A stretch of 8,272 bases of DNA from CAYMBL01 sp044225155 (GTDB lineage: Bacteria > Planctomycetota > Phycisphaerae > UBA1845 > Fen-1342), in assembly GCA_044225155.1 (NCBI GenBank), contig JBGAJB010000150.1, forward strand, positions 1 to 8,272, written 5' to 3'. Below the pieces are notes generated by a model, which worked only from the letters and a program-made list of their open reading frames with translations, made no database searches and had not been told where the DNA came from. The position numbers and the translations under genes were made by a program. Each line of letters starts with the position of its first letter. Position 1 is the stretch's first letter. Positions 7,185 through 8,272 of this stretch are shown here, one piece after another.

Positions 7185-7616
7185 CTACCCTTCTGCCCCG
7201 CCAGACTTCTGCGTCGCGGGCGCGCTCCCGGCGGCCGGAGGCTTCGCCCCGGGCGCTGCGGCCGGCGTAGGTTGCGGCGGCGGGGGAACCTTGTAGGTCC
7301 CGCCGGCCAGCTCCCGCGCGGTGATTTTCATGGCCTGATCGATCGGAATCTGGAGCGCCGCCTTGCCCGCCGTATCTTTGACCCAGCGGTAGGACGCCAT
7401 GTCGCGCTTCTGCTCTTCGTAGAGCTGAATCACGGGCGCTTCGGGCTTGTCCCACACCATGGTGCGCTTGAAATCGCGCTCCTCGGAGTAGTACAGCCCG
7501 GTCAGCACGATCACCGTCGCGGCCGTGATCAACGTCCCCAGCGCGCCGCCCATAAGCAGCGGAGTCGGGTTCGGATCGTCGTGCAGATTCGGGTTCGGAT
7601 GCTCTTCGTGCGACAC
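7185..7616 (-). CDS. Small single-helix membrane protein of the ACIII/caa3 cluster, unknown function
   Basis: This 143-residue protein has an acidic, His/Asn/Pro-rich N-terminus (1-19), one transmembrane helix (about 21-42), a compact soluble part (about 44-105) and a Pro/Ala-rich disordered tail (about 110-143). The soluble part contains YRWVKDTAGKAALQIPIDQAM (about 76-96; here split as YRWVKDTAG and IPIDQAM). That Y-x-W-V...G...IPID-x-AM pattern resembles small proteins I recall next to oxidase genes in Planctomycetota and Acidobacteriota, but I know of no established function. No cofactor motif is visible. It starts with GTG, supported by GGGGAG eight bases upstream (7625-7630). It lies 28 bases after ActF and 7 bases before SCO, so it is in the operon. 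An accessory or assembly role for ACIII-caa3 is a guess from position. Confidence 0.85.
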   Translation of the reverse strand: MSHEEHPNPNLHDDPNPTPLLMGGALGTLITAATVIVLTGLYYSEERDFKRTMVWDKPEAPVIQLYEEQKRDMASYRWVKDTAGKAALQIPIDQAMKITARELAGGTYKVPPPPQPTPAAAPGAKPPAAGSAPATQKSGGAEG

Positions 7617-7644
7617 GATCGCGGCTCCCCAAAAACGATTCTAA

Positions 7645-8272
7645 CTACGCATTCTCAAACGCAAGCGACTCCGGCAAGCGCGGGTCGCGCTCGGGAATCA
7701 GGCTGGCCTGTCCCATGCGGCTCGCCACCGCCCAGACACACATGCCGCCGATTCCCAGCAGCCAGGTAAAGCTCAGGATCACGTCCCAGTAGCTCATGCT
7801 CGCGGCATAGACGGCGCGGGCCTCTGCGCTCTCGCTGCCGACGCGCGGCATGACCAGCCAGAACATGTCGAGCCAGTGCATGACGAGCACCCACTGGGCG
7901 GCGAAAAGCAGCGTGGAACGGCGACGCTTCGGATGACGCGAGATCAGGAACAGGAACGGCAGCACGAAATGTCCGAAAAGCAGGAAGAGACTGAGCCAGC
8001 CCCAGCCGCCCTGCATACGGACGTTGTACCACTCCGTTTCTTCCGGCAGATTCGCGTACCAGATCAGCATGAACTGCGAAAAGCCGATGTACGCCCAGAA
8101 GACCACGAACGCGAAGACCAGCTTGCCGACGTCGTGATAGTGCTCGTTGGTCACGACCTGCGTGATGCGGCCGGCGTTCTGGAGCAGATTCATCGTCACC
8201 GCCAGCGTCGCGAAGCACGCCAGGGCCGATCCGGCGAAGTAGTACACGCCGAAGATCGTGCTGAACCAGGCC
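7645..8272 (-). CDS. actF: Alternative complex III subunit ActF, C-terminal part (partial)
   Basis: The frame stays open to the right edge (first complete codon at 8271) and gives 208 residues ending SLAFENA. It shows about five hydrophobic helices (roughly 6-29, 48-71, 91-111, 121-141, 161-184). Recognised blocks of ActF are WFSTIFGVYYFAGS at the start, FWAYIGFSQFMLIWYANLPEET (here FSQFMLIWYANLPEET, about 64-79), GHFVLPFLFLISRHPKR and YWDVILSFTW. ActF is a membrane subunit, related to the NrfD-like ActC, of the quinol:cytochrome c oxidoreductase that does the work of bc1 in organisms lacking it. Full ActF is about 400 residues, so about half is missing beyond the window, where actA-E would be expected. 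The GTG at 8247 is not the real start, because the family match continues upstream of it. Confidence 0.9.
   Translation of the reverse strand, partial: AWFSTIFGVYYFAGSALACFATLAVTMNLLQNAGRITQVVTNEHYHDVGKLVFAFVVFWAYIGFSQFMLIWYANLPEETEWYNVRMQGGWGWLSLFLLFGHFVLPFLFLISRHPKRRRSTLLFAAQWVLVMHWLDMFWLVMPRVGSESAEARAVYAASMSYWDVILSFTWLLGIGGMCVWAVASRMGQASLIPERDPRLPESLAFENA

Overview
This GC-rich window is almost entirely one minus-strand respiratory operon, with a short plus-strand segment at its left end. The minus-strand genes run, in transcription order (right to left): the C-terminal half of ActF, a subunit of alternative complex III (8272-7645); a small single-helix membrane protein (7616-7185); a SCO/SenC copper chaperone (7177-6326); CoxB with a fused cytochrome c domain (6237-5170); CoxA (5146-3410); CoxC (3290-2241); subunit IV/CoxD (2186-1797); and a second, divergent subunit III (1698-1057). 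This is an alternative complex III plus caa3 oxidase locus. ActF belongs to the quinol:cytochrome c oxidoreductase that replaces the bc1 complex, and the haem-bearing CoxB and the A2-type CoxA form the terminal oxidase. Electrons would pass from quinol to ACIII, to the CoxB haem c, to CuA, to haem a, and to haem a3/CuB. SCO would supply copper to CuA.

The left end (1-1077) is on the plus strand. It holds the last 16 codons of an unidentified gene, a two-domain VOC/glyoxalase-fold protein translationally coupled to it (52-783), and a headless remnant of a SpoIIE/PP2C-type phosphatase (about 817-1077). The remnant runs convergently into the last 21 bases of the oxidase operon.

The organism is probably a bacterium of the Planctomycetota, or possibly Acidobacteriota or another phylum that pairs ACIII with caa3. 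This rests on gene order and protein character only. It is an inference, not a measured placement.

No tRNA, rRNA, CRISPR array, insertion sequence or origin was seen. The operon promoter must lie to the right of the window. The main points for a second look are: a roughly 125-residue His/Ala/Pro-rich insertion in one loop of CoxC; a second subunit III that has lost the family's conserved helix glutamate; a four-segment, mutually exclusive hairpin arrangement with a tiny ORF in the coxA-coxC gap; and an uncharacterised small membrane protein between ActF and SCO. I see no wholly new system. The novelty here is in the details of a known type of respiratory cluster.
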